Counted from the first letter of the stretch, positions 52,985-62,885 are shown. The stretch is 64,000 nucleotides of DNA from Saccharomycopsis fibuligera x Saccharomycopsis cf. fibuligera (GCA_001936135.1 CP012810.1:992001-1056000); one strand, 5' to 3'. Program-made: numbers and translations. The notes: generated by a model from the letters alone, not told the origin.

Positions 52985-53006
52985 TGTGTGTGTGTGTGTG
53001 TGTGTT
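52985..53006. repeat. (TG)n microsatellite upstream of MAM33
   Basis: About 11 TG units in the presumed 5' leader or core promoter of MAM33. Confidence 0.9.
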
Positions 53007-53128
53007 TAGATATTTGATGGCTAATACTCACAGTTACAAATTGTCTATATCTTGTTAACTTCTAGTCTTTGTCTTCGTCCTCTGCTCAAACGCTTCTTGC
53101 AAAGAAAAAAATTTTGTTGTCGCTGCAT

Positions 53129-53134
53129 CACGTG
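53129..53134. promoter_or_regulatory. CACGTG box upstream of MAM33
   Basis: TCACGTG(T) about 171 bp before the MAM33 ATG. It is consistent with a Cbf1-class site. Confidence 0.5.
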
Positions 53135-53283
53135 TCAGGGCAACTAACCGGCTCATCTCATCAAAGACTTCTACTATACATAAATAACCAAACTACTACA
53201 CATCAACTCAGTAATACAGACTATTATGCCAAATTTAGTTTTAATATTATGAACCTCTAGCTAATTGTTAACGACCTCAAACG

Positions 53284-53344
53284 CCTTTTCCTTTTCCTTT
53301 TCCTTTTCCTTTTCCTTTTCCTTTTCCTTTTCCTTTCCCTTTCC
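53284..53344. repeat. Hexamer tandem repeat (CCTTTT)n abutting the CSN12 stop
   Basis: About ten copies of CCTTTT with a degenerate end (CCCTTT). The array ends at the base next to the CSN12 stop codon (53345-53347), so it forms the start of that gene's 3' UTR (purine-rich GGAAAA on the transcript). Confidence 0.9.
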
Positions 53345-54706
53345 CTACAACTGCACTTGCTTCGGGAACGGATCTTTCTTGCTTAACACAACCACCCCAT
53401 TAGTATGCGATATATACCCTTTAATGTAGCCCAGGAAAATCAAGTTGGCCAAATGGCACTCTGTCAAGTCCGGATCTAGCGTATTGATACCCAACTTGTG
53501 GTTCTGCTCCAATTTCTTGATGTCTGCCAGGTGGTTGGTTGAGAAATCAAGAGCCTTGGCGAGCGCGCTTATTGGCAACTGGTGCACATTGGTAAACAAT
53601 TCTGGCAACTGTTTGGCCAAGAGAAATGTTTTCTTGTAAAGTCTCCATATGAGCAACTGTCTGATTTGCTGAAACACCAAATACAAGTTTTTCTTCAACA
53701 AGAACTTTTCGATTTTTTTGATTTCGCGATTGAACTTCTTCAAATTACCTTGCTTAATGGCTTTGAAGATCTGGTAGTACAATCGGTTTATTTTTGGAAA
53801 AGTGGTGAAAACATATTCACTTGGCAAGAGTTTTTTAATATAGAAATTTATAGGAATCAACATAAGCAAAATGCTCTGCTGGTGCTTATCCATGTGCTGC
53901 CCCGTCAAAAGCAAGGCTTGACTAAAATGTTCTTGTGCCTTGATAAGATTTCCATCGCTGGCGTATAAGCAACCCGAATAGTACAAATAAGCAACCGCGC
54001 TAGCCTTTGGCACAGCATCGATACTTGGTAATTCGTTGATCTTGTAATTGAGGGCACGCTGCACTGATTTGGCCAAATCATACTTGTTAAGCTTGAAATA
54101 AATATGATATAGCTCAGCAATGAAAAAATAAACTGCCTTCTTTTTATTATGGCCAAAATCTAAGTCGCGGTCATTGAGACAAATAGTAAAAGATTTGTTG
54201 ATCGTCCGTGAAGCTTGTTCAATATATTTTTCTTCTTCCATATCTGTATCTTCATTATCAAAGCTCATATTTCTTTTAGATAGTTGATTTCTGTCTCTTT
54301 TCTGCTTAGCTTCCAATTCAACATCAGCGCTAATTGCCAAAAACTTCAAATCTTTAACAATGGTCTTTAATACCGGCAAGATCCAGTCATTTTCGCGCTC
54401 TGCGCATCGATTCATCGCCTTCAACAACTCATTGCCATTCACGTAGGCCTCAACTTTGTTTTTCTCTCGAATTGAATACATCACGTTGAAAAAATGAACA
54501 ATTATGGGTCTCCAAATGTCGCTAAATTGTGAAAGATCATCGGCGGTGGGGAAAAGCCCATCATTGGTGGCTCCGCGAAGTACTTGAGGTTGGCGTGCAG
54601 TGAATGCCTTGTTGAGGATAGTGAGCTCTTTGACGATGGCACGAGCATCGTGCTTAGCAATATCAAAACTAATCTTCTGGCAGAAGTCGGCGGCCTCTCT
54701 GCTCAT
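53345..54706 (-). CDS. CSN12: PCI-domain protein Csn12 (COP9-signalosome-like / mRNA splicing)
   Basis: A 453-residue protein of the Csn12/Thp1/PCID2 family. S. cerevisiae Csn12 was found with the COP9 signalosome and in a complex with Thp3 that affects transcription and splicing. It has a helical-repeat N-terminal half (FCQKISFDIAKHDARAIVKE; FSDIWRPIIVHFFNVMY). The central blocks are AVYFFIAELYHIYFKLNKYD and VAYLYYSGCLYASDGNLIKA, followed by a C-terminal PCI winged helix ending in LTECHLANLIFLGYIKGYIS and NGVVVLSKKDPFP, the diagnostic end of the family. Length is close to S. cerevisiae Csn12 (423). Start ATG at 54706. A (TG)n microsatellite sits 8 bp upstream of the start. Confidence 0.9.
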   Translation of the reverse strand: MSREAADFCQKISFDIAKHDARAIVKELTILNKAFTARQPQVLRGATNDGLFPTADDLSQFSDIWRPIIVHFFNVMYSIREKNKVEAYVNGNELLKAMNRCAERENDWILPVLKTIVKDLKFLAISADVELEAKQKRDRNQLSKRNMSFDNEDTDMEEEKYIEQASRTINKSFTICLNDRDLDFGHNKKKAVYFFIAELYHIYFKLNKYDLAKSVQRALNYKINELPSIDAVPKASAVAYLYYSGCLYASDGNLIKAQEHFSQALLLTGQHMDKHQQSILLMLIPINFYIKKLLPSEYVFTTFPKINRLYYQIFKAIKQGNLKKFNREIKKIEKFLLKKNLYLVFQQIRQLLIWRLYKKTFLLAKQLPELFTNVHQLPISALAKALDFSTNHLADIKKLEQNHKLGINTLDPDLTECHLANLIFLGYIKGYISHTNGVVVLSKKDPFPKQVQL

Positions 54707-55029
54707 TTGGGCGGTGTGTGTGTGTGTGTGTGTGTGCGCGGAGTGTTTAGTCTTTTGCTATGGGCTGTTGCAAGTTTGTGTTTGATATCTCGATAATTTG
54801 ACAATTTTGGTCTTTTTGTTTCGCTTCGTTTTGCTTTTCTGTGCGCAACGGAGCTTTATTGGCACATGATGGGAAAGTGACAGCATCAAGCATAGCTACA
54901 GTATCTCCAAATGGAGCAATATTTATCTATCAATCAGTGAATGCTAAAATCACTTACTTATCTAATTTTTTTCTTTTCATTGTTATCTATAAAACCCAAA
55001 TGCTATATCTATAATTATAAATACTTATG
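54707..55029. promoter_or_regulatory. Intergenic, CSN12 promoter
   Basis: A 323-bp spacer holding the CSN12 promoter and the 3' end of the MAK32-like gene. Apart from the TG repeat nothing is recognised. Confidence 0.5.
54714..54736. repeat. (TG)n microsatellite upstream of CSN12
   Basis: About 11 GT/TG units immediately before the CSN12 ATG, similar in kind and position to the one upstream of MAM33. Confidence 0.9.
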
Positions 55030-56124
55030 CTATGACAACTTTTCCACCACCGCATCTACACCATATTCCAGCCCGCTCCACTGCAAATATTTGGCAATTC
55101 TCTCTTGCAATTCCGTACCGTTCCATATTGACTTACCACTAACTTCAGGAACCGCCAATTGTTCAAGACACAACCCAGCAGCAACATTAGAAACAATTCC
55201 GGCCACTTCCCAATCACGGCTCACCACAAGCGCTGTCACAAAACTCGAGCAAGTTGTATTGCCTGCTCCGGTACAGTCAACGATTTTTGGTTCTGGATTA
55301 ACCGCCTGGTATGCTGGAAACCATTTACTATAGCCCTTGTTACTAAGCACAAAGACTCCCAAAGATCCACAACGAAGCAAAATGCAAGCTCCGAGTCCCG
55401 CCAAAGTATTCTTCGTCAAGTATGGAATGTATCGCTGCGCTATTTGTTCAAGTTCCAGTTTAGTTTGTGGCTCCTTGAGGCCAAAAAAATGCGCTGCTTC
55501 TTCAGCATTGGGAGACAATATGTCGACTTTGTGCAATATCTTCAAACATGAATCAAGGTTCTCTGGGGTACACAAGTCAGGAATCGGTTCCCAACAAATC
55601 ACGGGCAATGATTCTGATGATGAAGCCAAACTTTGCCTTTTCACATTTTCCAATTTTTTAACCATTTCAGTGCATCTGTCCGGAGAGCAGATGAAATGGA
55701 ACGACCGAGACTCAATCAACGGCTCATTGGCCACTAGATCCTCCACGTCAATCCTTTTCTTTGGCGCAAGGTATTTAAACACTCGATAATCATTGTCATA
55801 ATACTTATTCCAACCCCGCGTAGTCAACCTAGTATCATCTTTTCTAATTACTGTGCCAGTTTGCCAGCTTGCCAATTTTGCCTCAACTTCAGCAGGGAAA
55901 TCTGATCCAGCGTCCATGATAAAGCTAGCAAGGCGGGTATTGTTGAATGATAATGCAATCCGTGATCCTAAGAGGGCAAAAAATCCTCCACCGCCGAGGA
56001 CATTGTACTTTGAGGGTTTGTCTGGGTAGTGAATTTCATCTATGATGAACATGCCAAGGGAGGTGAAGATCGGTGGTGGTGGTGGCGGCGGTACCAGTGA
56101 TTCAGGATTACTAGTGGCAGCCAT
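55030..56124 (-). CDS. MAK32: pfkB-fold protein Mak32-like
   Basis: A 364-residue protein of the pfkB/ribokinase superfamily. In S. cerevisiae MAK32 is needed for stability of L-A dsRNA virus particles; its biochemical activity is not established. It has the N-terminal Gly-rich start (SLGMFIIDEIHYP then YNVLGGGGFFALLGSRIAL), the central LSPNAEEAAHFFGL substrate-side block and the C-terminal pfkB signature near 283-289 (DCTGAGNTTC). The residue after GAG, normally the catalytic Asp (GAGD), is Asn. Mak32 homologues are, as I recall, divergent at this point, so ordinary sugar-kinase activity is doubtful. A Pro run (PPPPPPP at about 12-18) precedes the fold. Start ATG at 56124. A sugar or adenosine kinase of unknown substrate is the alternative call. 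Confidence 0.8.
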   Translation of the reverse strand: MAATSNPESLVPPPPPPPIFTSLGMFIIDEIHYPDKPSKYNVLGGGGFFALLGSRIALSFNNTRLASFIMDAGSDFPAEVEAKLASWQTGTVIRKDDTRLTTRGWNKYYDNDYRVFKYLAPKKRIDVEDLVANEPLIESRSFHFICSPDRCTEMVKKLENVKRQSLASSSESLPVICWEPIPDLCTPENLDSCLKILHKVDILSPNAEEAAHFFGLKEPQTKLELEQIAQRYIPYLTKNTLAGLGACILLRCGSLGVFVLSNKGYSKWFPAYQAVNPEPKIVDCTGAGNTTCSSFVTALVVSRDWEVAGIVSNVAAGLCLEQLAVPEVSGKSIWNGTELQERIAKYLQWSGLEYGVDAVVEKLS

Positions 56125-56527
56125 TGTGTTGTTGTTACCTAGCTTTAATGAATATTGAGTTATATCACAAGTGTGCTTAAGATTGGCAGTAATGGTGATG
56201 GTTTTTCGGGGGCAGCAATAAGCCTTTTAATTCGCACAGGGCGTGATAGATAGTATACTGAGATGTTGATGATCAAGATACGGTGATAATGCGATTGGCT
56301 GTGGCTCGTAACCGGCGATGCGTACAGCTTTCTCAAAAATCATTTTGATGGCATCCCTGAGACCACACATCATCAGCCGTACATTGAATAGACATACACT
56401 GATTTTTCAGTTTATAGAAAATACAAATCATAAAAATTAAGTAAAATTCCAAACACATATCAACAAAAAAAAAAAAAAAAAAAAGCTAAAACTGGATTAA
56501 ACCAAAGTGAATGGCATTTTTCCTACT
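56125..56527. other. Intergenic, MAK32-like promoter
   Basis: A 403-bp spacer on the 5' side of the MAK32-like gene and 3' side of the hydrolase-like gene. It has an A tract near 56465-56484. Nothing else recognised. Confidence 0.6.
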
Positions 56528-57754
56528 CTAATCTTCATATTGATCCTGTTGGCGTAATCTGTCGTATTCTGGATTACGCTCGGTAATCAAGAACTGACAA
56601 ATAGCGTTGGTGACATGGCTGCTCTGGTTATTAATCACAAAATTATTCGAATTAAAAGTCTTTATTTCAAAATTAGGAAACTGCTTGGCAATTTTGTTCT
56701 TAGCCTCAATTGATTTATAAATATCTTTGCTCCCAGCAAATGGTGAATGTCTTCCCAACAAGAACAATACTGGGCTTTTGGATGTCAATCCAGACACAGT
56801 TTCAGCAGGCCATTTAAAATATTCAGGTAAAAACTCTTCCTTGATGTAATTCAATGGTACTTTAGGTTCCAAAAATTGGTATTGTCCTGTTTTCTGCAGA
56901 TTCACTGATTGGTTGGTTACATTATTCAAAAGAAATTTCTTTGTTTGTGAGTCTTCAATGCCGAATTTTTCACCCAACACCTCGTACGCTTTTTCTCTTA
57001 ATTCTTTATCGCCCTTTTTAATTCCAGAATCATTAACTAAATATTGTAGTGCTTCAGTCCAGTTGTTCAAAGTGTCGATGGCGGGTTGAGGAAGGTCACC
57101 AGGCAAGTTTTCCACTACCACAAGCTTGGCAATATCAATTTCCTTTTGCTTAAGCAAACTGGCAAGCAATCCAATACGTCCACCAAGCCCATCTCCAATA
57201 AGCAAGATCTTCTCAAAATTGTTTTGTTGGCAAAATTGCACTAGATCGCTAACAAGACTATCGAGATCAAATGGCTTAGCAAATTCAATATCATTGCTGC
57301 CACTACCATTACTATACTGATTGCGCAAATTGACAGCGTACACTTTGGTTTCTAGTGTCTTGGCAATTTCATTAGCTTCCACATTGTAGGCATTCTTATT
57401 TGAAAATAAGTTTGGTAACAAAATGACTGGCTCGTTTGGGTTGTTTGGCGATTTCTCCAAAAATGAATGGTCTGGGTTATGTACGTCAAATTCGAAATGT
57501 TGTAACGGACCCAGGGACTCAACGAAAAGTTTTTCTTCAGGGAATTGCTTGCCAGAGTTTGACAATAATGAAGAAGTATTAAACTGCCTGGCAAAGTGGG
57601 GTTTGCAATTGAACAGAGCATTAGCCAGCACTGCTGCTGATGATGATAGTGAGACGTCAATTTTTGTAGTTGCAGTAGTAGCTTTAAATGCAGTTCTAAC
57701 AACAGTACCGGTGGCAGCGGACTTGAACAAGCCAGCAGAAACAGATCTTAACAT
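56528..57754 (-). CDS. Mitochondrial alpha/beta-hydrolase-fold protein, nucleophile replaced
   Basis: A 408-residue protein of the alpha/beta-hydrolase fold (ABHD11/Imo32/Eat1-like). The N-terminal 45-60 residues are Ser/Ala/Thr/Lys-rich without acids, then RQFNTSSLLSN, a plausible mitochondrial presequence. The fold follows: PVILLPNLFSNKNAY (strand 3 and oxyanion loop), VYAVNLRN, the nucleophile elbow ILLIGDGLGGRIGLLASLL, VVVENLPGD and PVLFLLGRHSPF. The elbow should read G-x-S-x-G; it reads G187-D-G189-L-G191, with Gly (GGG) at the nucleophile position. The usual Asp after strand 6 is replaced (VVENLP versus D in the family). A His (SSHVTN, near 390) remains at the end. It is probably a structural or regulatory pseudo-hydrolase, or uses different chemistry. 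Start ATG at 57754. Divergent from CSN2. Confidence 0.75.
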   Translation of the reverse strand: MLRSVSAGLFKSAATGTVVRTAFKATTATTKIDVSLSSSAAVLANALFNCKPHFARQFNTSSLLSNSGKQFPEEKLFVESLGPLQHFEFDVHNPDHSFLEKSPNNPNEPVILLPNLFSNKNAYNVEANEIAKTLETKVYAVNLRNQYSNGSGSNDIEFAKPFDLDSLVSDLVQFCQQNNFEKILLIGDGLGGRIGLLASLLKQKEIDIAKLVVVENLPGDLPQPAIDTLNNWTEALQYLVNDSGIKKGDKELREKAYEVLGEKFGIEDSQTKKFLLNNVTNQSVNLQKTGQYQFLEPKVPLNYIKEEFLPEYFKWPAETVSGLTSKSPVLFLLGRHSPFAGSKDIYKSIEAKNKIAKQFPNFEIKTFNSNNFVINNQSSHVTNAICQFLITERNPEYDRLRQQDQYED

Positions 57755-58953
57755 TGCGTCCTATAGTCAATTGAATTTCTAAAAGTGGAAATATGCCTAA
57801 TAAGCAGATTAGTTGAACTCAATGACGGTAACGAGAATGGTTGGACATACACATGGATCAAATAAATAATGCTCAGGAGCAATGAATAGAAGGCATCGCG
57901 GACACCATATGGTTCGCACCGAAAGAGACTAGCTTCGGTCTCCGGTCACATGGGTTTCCGCCGTTTGAAACCAAAAAATCCCTGTCCACTATTACTTGTT
58001 GCAAACACTATTACTAGTGTTTGAGAAATACGGCAAAATGAAAACAGCAGCACAGCCTGTCAGAAGAAGAAGAAGAAGAAGAAGAAGAAGAAGAAGAAGA
58101 AGAAGAAGAAGAAGGATCTTAGTATCTTATTGTGGATGTAGCTAAAATGCTAAATATTGGTTCAATACGAAGCTCTTGGTGCAGTATTGCCAAACAGTAG
58201 GGGCTTCAAAAATGTGGTCTATAAATACACCGATACCGGTGGTGGCATCAGAGGGAGACACAAGCATAGCTCTAGTTGTGAGCGAATTTTGGTTAAATAA
58301 AGTATACCAGCCTACAGGACATCTATATCTCAACGGCCTCTCCAAGTCATCACATTCCTACAACAAAATGGTGCACAAATCTCTTGTTGAAACTACTTGT
58401 TCTAAGCGAGGTTTCCTTATTCTTGAGTAGCCCCAGCTGTTTGGACTGTTTCTAATGTACTTCTTGGTTCACTATCACAATCAAGTACTCTGCATGTTGG
58501 AACATTATTGATTAATTCTTTCACTTCTCTTGTGTATGGATGCGTGTGATTCCTGCATTTATGTGCATCATTAAACGTATATAGATGTATTGCCCTGACA
58601 CATCAATCTAAAAGCAAGCGGGTGATCCAGGGAAGCTGGTCTTCTCAGTGCAGTAAAACATTACAATAGAGGCAGAGCAGAGTAGAGTAGAATAGTGTAC
58701 AGTAATCATTGGTGTATATCAACCACTTATTGTTATTTATAAAAGCATTGGATACCTCCTTGTTATTGTTTCTGCTGCAATTATACTCACTTCTAGCTCT
58801 CAATTAATTACGAGCCTCTAATTTGCCTGGAAACCCCCTTATTACCACATACAAACAAAATAAGCCCGAAGGCGAGTCAGCTACCATCCGGCTCATCGAT
58901 CAAACACACTTAAACAACGCCCAGCAGCATTCATCCCTAATATCAGCTCCACA
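57755..58953. promoter_or_regulatory. Divergent intergenic region, hydrolase-like / CSN2
   Basis: About 1.2 kb with no credible gene; small frames at 58142-58430 show no family features. It contains a pure AAG/GAA trinucleotide array (58062-58114). AT-rich sequence precedes CSN2. No tRNA or other RNA recognised. Confidence 0.6.
58062..58114. repeat. (AGA)n trinucleotide repeat
   Basis: About 17 uninterrupted purine-only trinucleotide units in a non-coding region. It is potentially triplex-forming and length-polymorphic. Confidence 0.95.
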
Positions 58954-61119
58954 ATGTCTGACAGCGAAGATTTTATGATGTCCGATGAGGAAGAGGATCC
59001 ATTTGAATACGATGACTCCGACGATGACCAAGTAATGGCTTCCAATGACGAAGATCAAGACAGTAACAATGCAAATCAACATGTCAACTTGGAGAACAAG
59101 TACTACTCTGCCAAGGCCATCAAAGAAGATGATTTACAGGAGGCTCTTAAGGAGTTTGAGGCAATTATTGACCAAGTGAGCAATGAAGACGAAAATCTGC
59201 TGACGAATGATAGTATTTGGCGTTTCAAATCTATCAAACAGTCTTTGAAGATATATTATCAGCTCAATGACACAAACAAGCTTCTAGCACTATATCAAGA
59301 CTTACTCAACTCACATGGCTCAATATCTAACAAAAATTATTTTTTTACGTCCTTAGACAAGATCATTGACCGTTATGCCAAGTCTAACAATACCAATTTG
59401 ATAATCAAGTTTATTGATATTTCGTTAACATCAGAGAACAAGGCTCTCCTTAATAGTAAACTCCTCATCAAGCTCTACATAAACAAATTGAACTTTTTGG
59501 TTGTGGCAGGCCCACAACAACGCCAAACCAAAGACGACAAAAGCAGCAATACTCAAGAAATAGAAAAACTCATTGACTTTGTAATCACGGAGTGTGCCAA
59601 ATCGTCAAATGAGTACATCAAGCAGCATAACTTGCTTGAGGTCTACTCTATCCAATTAAGGCTATTACTATCTAGACCAGATATTCAAACACTTCGAGTG
59701 ATTAGGCAATTAAAGGCAATGTATGCTAAATGTAAGCAAATTGAGCATACTGTGATTTTGCATCCACGAATCTTGGGGGTTATCAAAGAAGCAGGGGGTA
59801 AAATTGCAATGATTGGCAAAAACTACAATCAAGCAATTGAAACTTTGATGGAAAGTTTTAAGAATTATGATGAGATTGGTTCAGTGATGGACAAGCTACG
59901 AATTTTAAAAAGCTTGATCATTTTATATATGCTTAATTCAAAATCAGAAATTAACATCTTACAATCAAATGAAATTAAGCCATATTTGACAAAAGAAGGT
60001 AATGGAGACGACGAAGTAATTTTGAGTCTACTCGCATTGCTAAATTTTTACGAGGCTAATGATGTTGAAAGTTTTAACCGATTTTTTGAGCGAAATTTAA
60101 TCAATGTATTTGCAAATGACAACTTTTTGAGCATTTTTAAACACGATATATTGAATGCTATAAAATTCAAGGTGATTTCCAACTTTTGCAAATCTTTCAA
60201 AACCATCAAGATTAGCTTTTTGTGCTCAGTTTTGGGGATTAAGGGTAAATATGAGTTGGAAGAGTTGATTTTTGAAATGAATAACAGAGAAATTTTGACT
60301 TTTGATCTCAAGTTTGATTATGTGAATTCCCTAATATTAGTAATTGATAGCAATAAGCAAAAAAGCAAAAACGTTATTCCAGATGATCTTACTTATGTCG
60401 ATGTTATCACCAACTTGAGACACTATGAAAATACCACCAAAATTGATAATGGCAAAGTACCACTAGTGAAGAGATTTTTGGGCTCTCATGTCAGTTTACG
60501 TAACATTACTTCGGAAGTGGTGGAGGAATGGGTTCTGCAATTAGAAGCAGCAATCCCAAGTGCATCGATTGAGTATTTGACTCAGAAGGAGAAAGTGCAA
60601 ATGGAGAAAACATGGTCAATAAAAAAGCAAACAGTGTCTAATCAGCCACAGCCTGAACAATCGTCAGCAGCACTAAATTCAATAACGAGTACGCAGCAAG
60701 CATCAGTGCCAACTAAATCTCGTGTCTCATCAACAGCAGCAATAGCTGCCCCAACGGGCGATGAAAGTTTTGGTCTGATTTTGCAAGAGACATTGAACTC
60801 AACTTCTGCAAACGACAAATTATCTTGGCTATTGATCAAAAACCTCAAGCTAAGCAGCACCGAGCAACAAAAGAAAATCAGTCAGGCAAATGACGCTGCC
60901 GCCGCTTCTGCTGCCAGCAATGATACCGATTCCAAAAACACACAAAGTACTAAAAACAAAAACATTGGAGATTCGTTAAATGAATGGGCACGTAAGATCA
61001 AACAGATTCAAACAGTGCTTTTCAACGATGACGATATAGTATATGTGCCTAGTCTTGATGGCGCGTTATCCCGTAATCGTACGAGTGCTAAAAAGAGACA
61101 AGAAATCTTGACTAAGTGA
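58954..61119 (+). CDS. CSN2: COP9 signalosome subunit 2
   Basis: A 721-residue PCI protein. Csn2 is a scaffold of the COP9 signalosome, which removes Nedd8/Rub1 from cullins; it is homologous to 19S lid subunit Rpn6. The start MSDSEDFMMSDEEEDPFEYDD followed by NLENKYYSAKAIKEDD and WRFKSIKQSLKIYYQL matches the CSN2 signature (acidic N-terminus, N-x-YY-x-AK-x-x-KED). TPR-like helical repeats run to about 390. The PCI winged helix spans about 395-500 (SFLCSVLGIKGKYELEELIF then FDLKFDYVNSLILVI). The C-terminal 200 residues are Ser/Thr/Ala/Gln-rich, ending in a predicted helix (EWARKIKQIQTVL) and a basic tail. It is longer than animal CSN2 (443). Start ATG at 58954. Confidence 0.9.
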   Translation: MSDSEDFMMSDEEEDPFEYDDSDDDQVMASNDEDQDSNNANQHVNLENKYYSAKAIKEDDLQEALKEFEAIIDQVSNEDENLLTNDSIWRFKSIKQSLKIYYQLNDTNKLLALYQDLLNSHGSISNKNYFFTSLDKIIDRYAKSNNTNLIIKFIDISLTSENKALLNSKLLIKLYINKLNFLVVAGPQQRQTKDDKSSNTQEIEKLIDFVITECAKSSNEYIKQHNLLEVYSIQLRLLLSRPDIQTLRVIRQLKAMYAKCKQIEHTVILHPRILGVIKEAGGKIAMIGKNYNQAIETLMESFKNYDEIGSVMDKLRILKSLIILYMLNSKSEINILQSNEIKPYLTKEGNGDDEVILSLLALLNFYEANDVESFNRFFERNLINVFANDNFLSIFKHDILNAIKFKVISNFCKSFKTIKISFLCSVLGIKGKYELEELIFEMNNREILTFDLKFDYVNSLILVIDSNKQKSKNVIPDDLTYVDVITNLRHYENTTKIDNGKVPLVKRFLGSHVSLRNITSEVVEEWVLQLEAAIPSASIEYLTQKEKVQMEKTWSIKKQTVSNQPQPEQSSAALNSITSTQQASVPTKSRVSSTAAIAAPTGDESFGLILQETLNSTSANDKLSWLLIKNLKLSSTEQQKKISQANDAAAASAASNDTDSKNTQSTKNKNIGDSLNEWARKIKQIQTVLFNDDDIVYVPSLDGALSRNRTSAKKRQEILTK

Positions 61120-61743
61120 TAGAACATAGTATGTGCCCGAGGGTATTTTAATTTTTTTCGTATATATATATATATGTATAATAAAGGGCTTTGGTTATGG
61201 GTATGCTTCGAATTAATATGATGAGTGATAAGAATGATAGTAACTATTTTATGTGGTAGTTTCGAATGTGCTTATGAGTTTTGCTAACTCTACTACTATT
61301 GTTAGCTACAGATGAGTATATAGAGCAAAAGTTTACATTGGTCCTTGTGTCTCGTGTGAGTCCTTCTTCTAATGAGTTTTGATACGACTTGATAGCTCCA
61401 CGGGCGGAAACAACATTGGTTTCCCAGAATTGTAGTATAGTACTTCAGTACTTTATATTTTGGTAATTCATACCCCGAAACCTAGATGCAGATCACTAAC
61501 AGTACTATCCGAACGGCTGGCAAAAACCTCTCGGCTTATTATCGCTTGAGCGTTATACCCGAAGAAAACCAAAACATTAAGTGCGTTAAATTTAGATCTT
61601 GCAGTGTGGAAACCACTGAAGCCTCAAGAAATTTTTTATATAATAACTTCTTATCTGAGTAGCTACAACCAAAAGCCGGTCTAAGGATTTACACGGGCTT
61701 TACAAAGTGACCGCCACAGTGGTGCAGCGCGCGGTGAAAAATG

Positions 61744-61775
<32 letters not shown>

Positions 61776-62359
61776 CGGCGAAAAGCGGAAAGCACGGCCA
61801 ATCAATGCCAGCCTGCAAGTTTCCAAAGCCAGTAGAATTTCAGGCATTCTTAAGACGGGATTACGCTATACGTACCCTTTTACAATTATGCTAACACAGC
61901 TTACAAGATAGCAAGCAGAGCATGCGCACAGTAAGCATATCTGAAATGTAGCAAGATAAAACCAACCAGAGATCGAAAAGTAATGGTAAAAAGTGTAGAA
62001 TGTATTGACAAAAAATAGTATGAACAAGTGATTAATTAATAGTAAAGTACTGAGCCAATCGGAGTGAGTTTGATTTTTGTTTTTTTTTTTCAAAGCATTG
62101 CTAGAATACATCAACGAACCAAACAACCAACGCCGCGCCTCCATAACCAGCAAAAAAAGTCAAACAACAAACATGGAAAAAACAAAAACTATTTTTGTGA
62201 TTATTTTTTTTTTCTCTTTCTATTTATTGAGTATTATTATAATGGAATAATTTTTTTTTCGGAAAGGCACGGCCAGCAATAGCAGTAGTGATGATAGTAG
62301 TAGTAGTAATGACAATGATAATATAGACAAGGTGCTAAATTTTTAAACAATCAACATGC
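61120..62359. other. Intergenic between convergent CSN2 and CYC1
   Basis: About 1.2 kb of 3' flank. It includes a TA run near 61161-61175, a 28-nt poly-A at 61744-61771 flanked by GC-richer sequence, and GTAGTAGTA repeats near 62285-62310. No gene or RNA recognised. Confidence 0.65.
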
Positions 62360-62885
62360 TTATTTGGTGGCCTCGATCAAGTAAGTGATCAAGTCATTTC
62401 TGTCCTTGTCTTTCTTAAGACCACCGAAAGCCATCTTGGTACCTGGAATGTACTTCTTTGGGTTGGTCAAGTAGTCAGACATGTTGTCTGGACTCCACTT
62501 AACGGCCTTTTTGATGTTGGCGTCGGTGTAAGAGTAGCCTGGGGCTTGACCAGAGACTCTCTCAAAGATACCGTGTAAGTTTGGACCAACTTTGTGTGGA
62601 CCACCCTTTTCAACGGTGTGACATTGCAAACATCTAGTTTTGAACAAGTTGGTACCTTTCTTAAGATTTCCTAGAAGCTTGTTAGTATGATATCACAAAA
62701 GATATGAAGAGGGCAGTGAGCAGTAGATATTGCTTGCGCTCAAAGTTCAAAGCCCAAAAAAATCCAACGAACGCTCAAGACTTTTCAACGAAGCAACGAA
62801 CCAACCACAACCCACGAAAATGGGCAGGCGGACAAACAAACAAACAAACAAGTAAGTAAGACGTACCTTTTTTGAATTCACCCAT
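62360..62885 (-). CDS. CYC1: Cytochrome c, two exons
   Basis: Exon 1 (62867-62885, 19 nt) and exon 2 (62360-62670) give 109 residues, the same length as yeast iso-1-cytochrome c. It carries electrons from complex III to complex IV in the intermembrane space. The splice makes [20 protein letters not shown]. Haem attachment is C20-L-Q-C23-H24; the distal ligand is Met86 in [11 protein letters not shown]; Lys78 (in NPKKYIPG) is the position trimethylated in fungi. The sequence otherwise follows yeast closely, except Glu43 in GIFERVSG where nearly all cytochromes c have Gly (FGR). The frame as a simple ORF would start at an internal TTG, so the upstream exon is needed. The intron splits codon 7. 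Confidence 0.96.
62671..62866 (-). other. CYC1 intron (196 bp)
   Basis: Donor GTACGT at 62866 (a variant of GTATGT), TACTAAC at 62687-62681, acceptor TTCTAG ending at 62671. The donor side contains a TTAC/TTGT tetranucleotide array. Joining G to GA makes a Gly codon in frame. Confidence 0.93.

Noticed and set aside
54714-54736. TG repeat as a coding Val/Cys run in plus-strand frames
   Set aside because: The frames are antisense to CSN12 and its promoter; the repeat is a non-coding microsatellite.
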